A stretch of DNA of 64,000 nt from Oceanispirochaeta crateris. Lineage in GTDB: Bacteria; Spirochaetota; Spirochaetia; DSM-2461. Of this stretch, positions 63,377 to 64,000 are shown piece after piece; the stretch's first letter is position 1, and each line of letters opens with the position of its first letter. The position numbers and the translations under genes were made by a program. The notes below the pieces were generated by a model. It was not told the DNA's origin. It was given only the letters and a program-made list of their open reading frames with translations, and did no database searches. The stretch spans positions 2,170,001-2,234,000 of the forward strand of contig NZ_CP036150.1 of assembly GCF_008329965.1 (NCBI RefSeq), given 5' to 3'.

Positions 63377-64000
63377 ATGAACATAGCACTCACAGGGAAC
63401 CCCAATAGCGGAAAGACAACCCTGTTTAATGCCTTGACCGGTAAGAATGAACATGTTGGCAACTGGGCGGGGGTGACAATTGATCAAAAAGAGGGAAAGG
63501 TCAAAAAAAGTATCAGTAAATCTACAGACGAATTAACAGTCATCGATTTACCGGGAGCCTATTCTATGTCTCCTTTTACCTCTGAAGAGAGCATTACAAG
63601 TGATTTCGTTCTTCAAAAAAAACCGGATGTCATCATCAATATTGTGGACTCTACCAATTTGAGCAGAAGTTTATTTTTTACAAGCCAATTACTCGAATTA
63701 AAGATACCCGTTGTCATTGCGCTGAATAAGAGCGATTTGAGTAAAAAAAAGGGGACTGTCATAGATGTGCCTCTTCTGTCTCGGCTCCTCTCCTCTCCAG
63801 TCATTGAAACAACGTCTACCAAAGCCAATGATAACGGTCTGGAAGAACTGGTATCCAATGCCTTAACGGTCTTAGGAAGCACCCAGGCAGCACCTTTTAA
63901 GGGTATGTCTGAAAGCAATAATCGACAATCTGTTGAAGCTGATAATAAAGCGCGGTACAACTTTGTCAAAGAGATAATCAAGAAAGTCGAGATTCGTAAT
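63377..64000 (+). CDS. feoB: ferrous iron transporter FeoB, N-terminal part (runs off the window)
   Basis: 208 codons are visible from the ATG at 63377 (AAGGAGAGTCGT before it). G-protein motifs in order: G1 GNPNSGKT (residues 7-14), the switch region NWAGVTIDQKEGKV, G3 DLPGAYSMSPFTSEE and G4 NKSD. The membrane channel part lies beyond the window. FeoB imports Fe2+ across the inner membrane, gated by GTP hydrolysis. An ORF on the opposite strand here is a shadow. Confidence 0.97.
   Translation, partial: MNIALTGNPNSGKTTLFNALTGKNEHVGNWAGVTIDQKEGKVKKSISKSTDELTVIDLPGAYSMSPFTSEESITSDFVLQKKPDVIINIVDSTNLSRSLFFTSQLLELKIPVVIALNKSDLSKKKGTVIDVPLLSRLLSSPVIETTSTKANDNGLEELVSNALTVLGSTQAAPFKGMSESNNRQSVEADNKARYNFVKEIIKKVEIRN

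Noticed and set aside
1-64000. CRISPR arrays, tRNA or rRNA genes, prophage
   Set aside because: Reading the gaps between genes I found no regularly spaced repeats, no cloverleaf-like segment ending in a TTC-loop and CCA, and no phage structural genes.

Overview
The window reads as chromosome of a free-living, probably anaerobic spirochaete (Spirochaetota, Spirochaetales-like). This is inferred from gene content, not from a marker gene. Supporting signs are many c-di-GMP and two-component proteins, chemotaxis genes, a stand-alone RRM protein, a flavodiiron protein, FeoA/FeoB, an ABC sugar-binding protein ending its leader in ASGNQEA, and an A2M/PbpC pair. Base composition is moderately AT-rich. 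I saw no rRNA, tRNA or CRISPR array.

0-7.5 kb: the tail of a transketolase C-terminal subunit, a class I fructose-bisphosphate aldolase, a small membrane-protein gene broken by an amber codon, a dCache-GGDEF cyclase, a GlcG/HbpS-like protein, and a GntR/LacI-hybrid repressor. The repressor is divergent from an enoyl-CoA hydratase/CoA-transferase pair whose promoter carries a large dyad. 7.6-20 kb: a signalling cluster holding a REC/HD-GYP protein, a REC/HATPase protein without an obvious phospho-acceptor His, a soluble multi-PAS kinase and a dCache-GGDEF cyclase. Next to them is a TM-dCache-PAS-GGDEF-EAL gene killed by a nonsense codon, a frameshift and a complete 1193-bp IS3-family element with 4-bp target duplication.

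20-26 kb: a lipoprotein, a flavodiiron protein, and a TetR-controlled divergent operon (DsrE-like, MFS, cobO, GcvT-like) with two near-identical operators, followed by small gene remnants. 26-35 kb: a LacI-controlled sugar locus (binding protein, two permeases, sulfatase, GH116 glycosidase) with a perfect dyad on the promoter. The two enzymes have no signal peptide, so a sulfated glycoside is probably imported whole. 35-40 kb: a split DUF318/ArsP-like permease, GNAT, MDR oxidoreductase, MATE pump and HxlR regulator. 40-48 kb: pbpC and a thioester alpha-2-macroglobulin, translationally coupled.

48-64 kb: RRM protein, a cyclase, a transketolase N-terminal subunit fused in frame to the decayed tail of a class III aminotransferase, a REC/HD-GYP protein, a large dCache hybrid kinase with HPt, an SBP_bac_3 histidine kinase, an MCP, CheW, an aldo/keto reductase, and feoA plus the start of feoB. 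Together the window holds seven c-di-GMP or phosphorelay enzymes plus chemotaxis parts, interleaved with regulator-plus-catabolic-operon modules. I did not find a clear multi-gene system of a wholly new kind. The best leads are the cytoplasmic sulfatase/GH116 locus, the TetR/DsrE/MFS/CobO/GcvT operon, the sensor domain shared by three output types, and several strong uncharacterised dyads.
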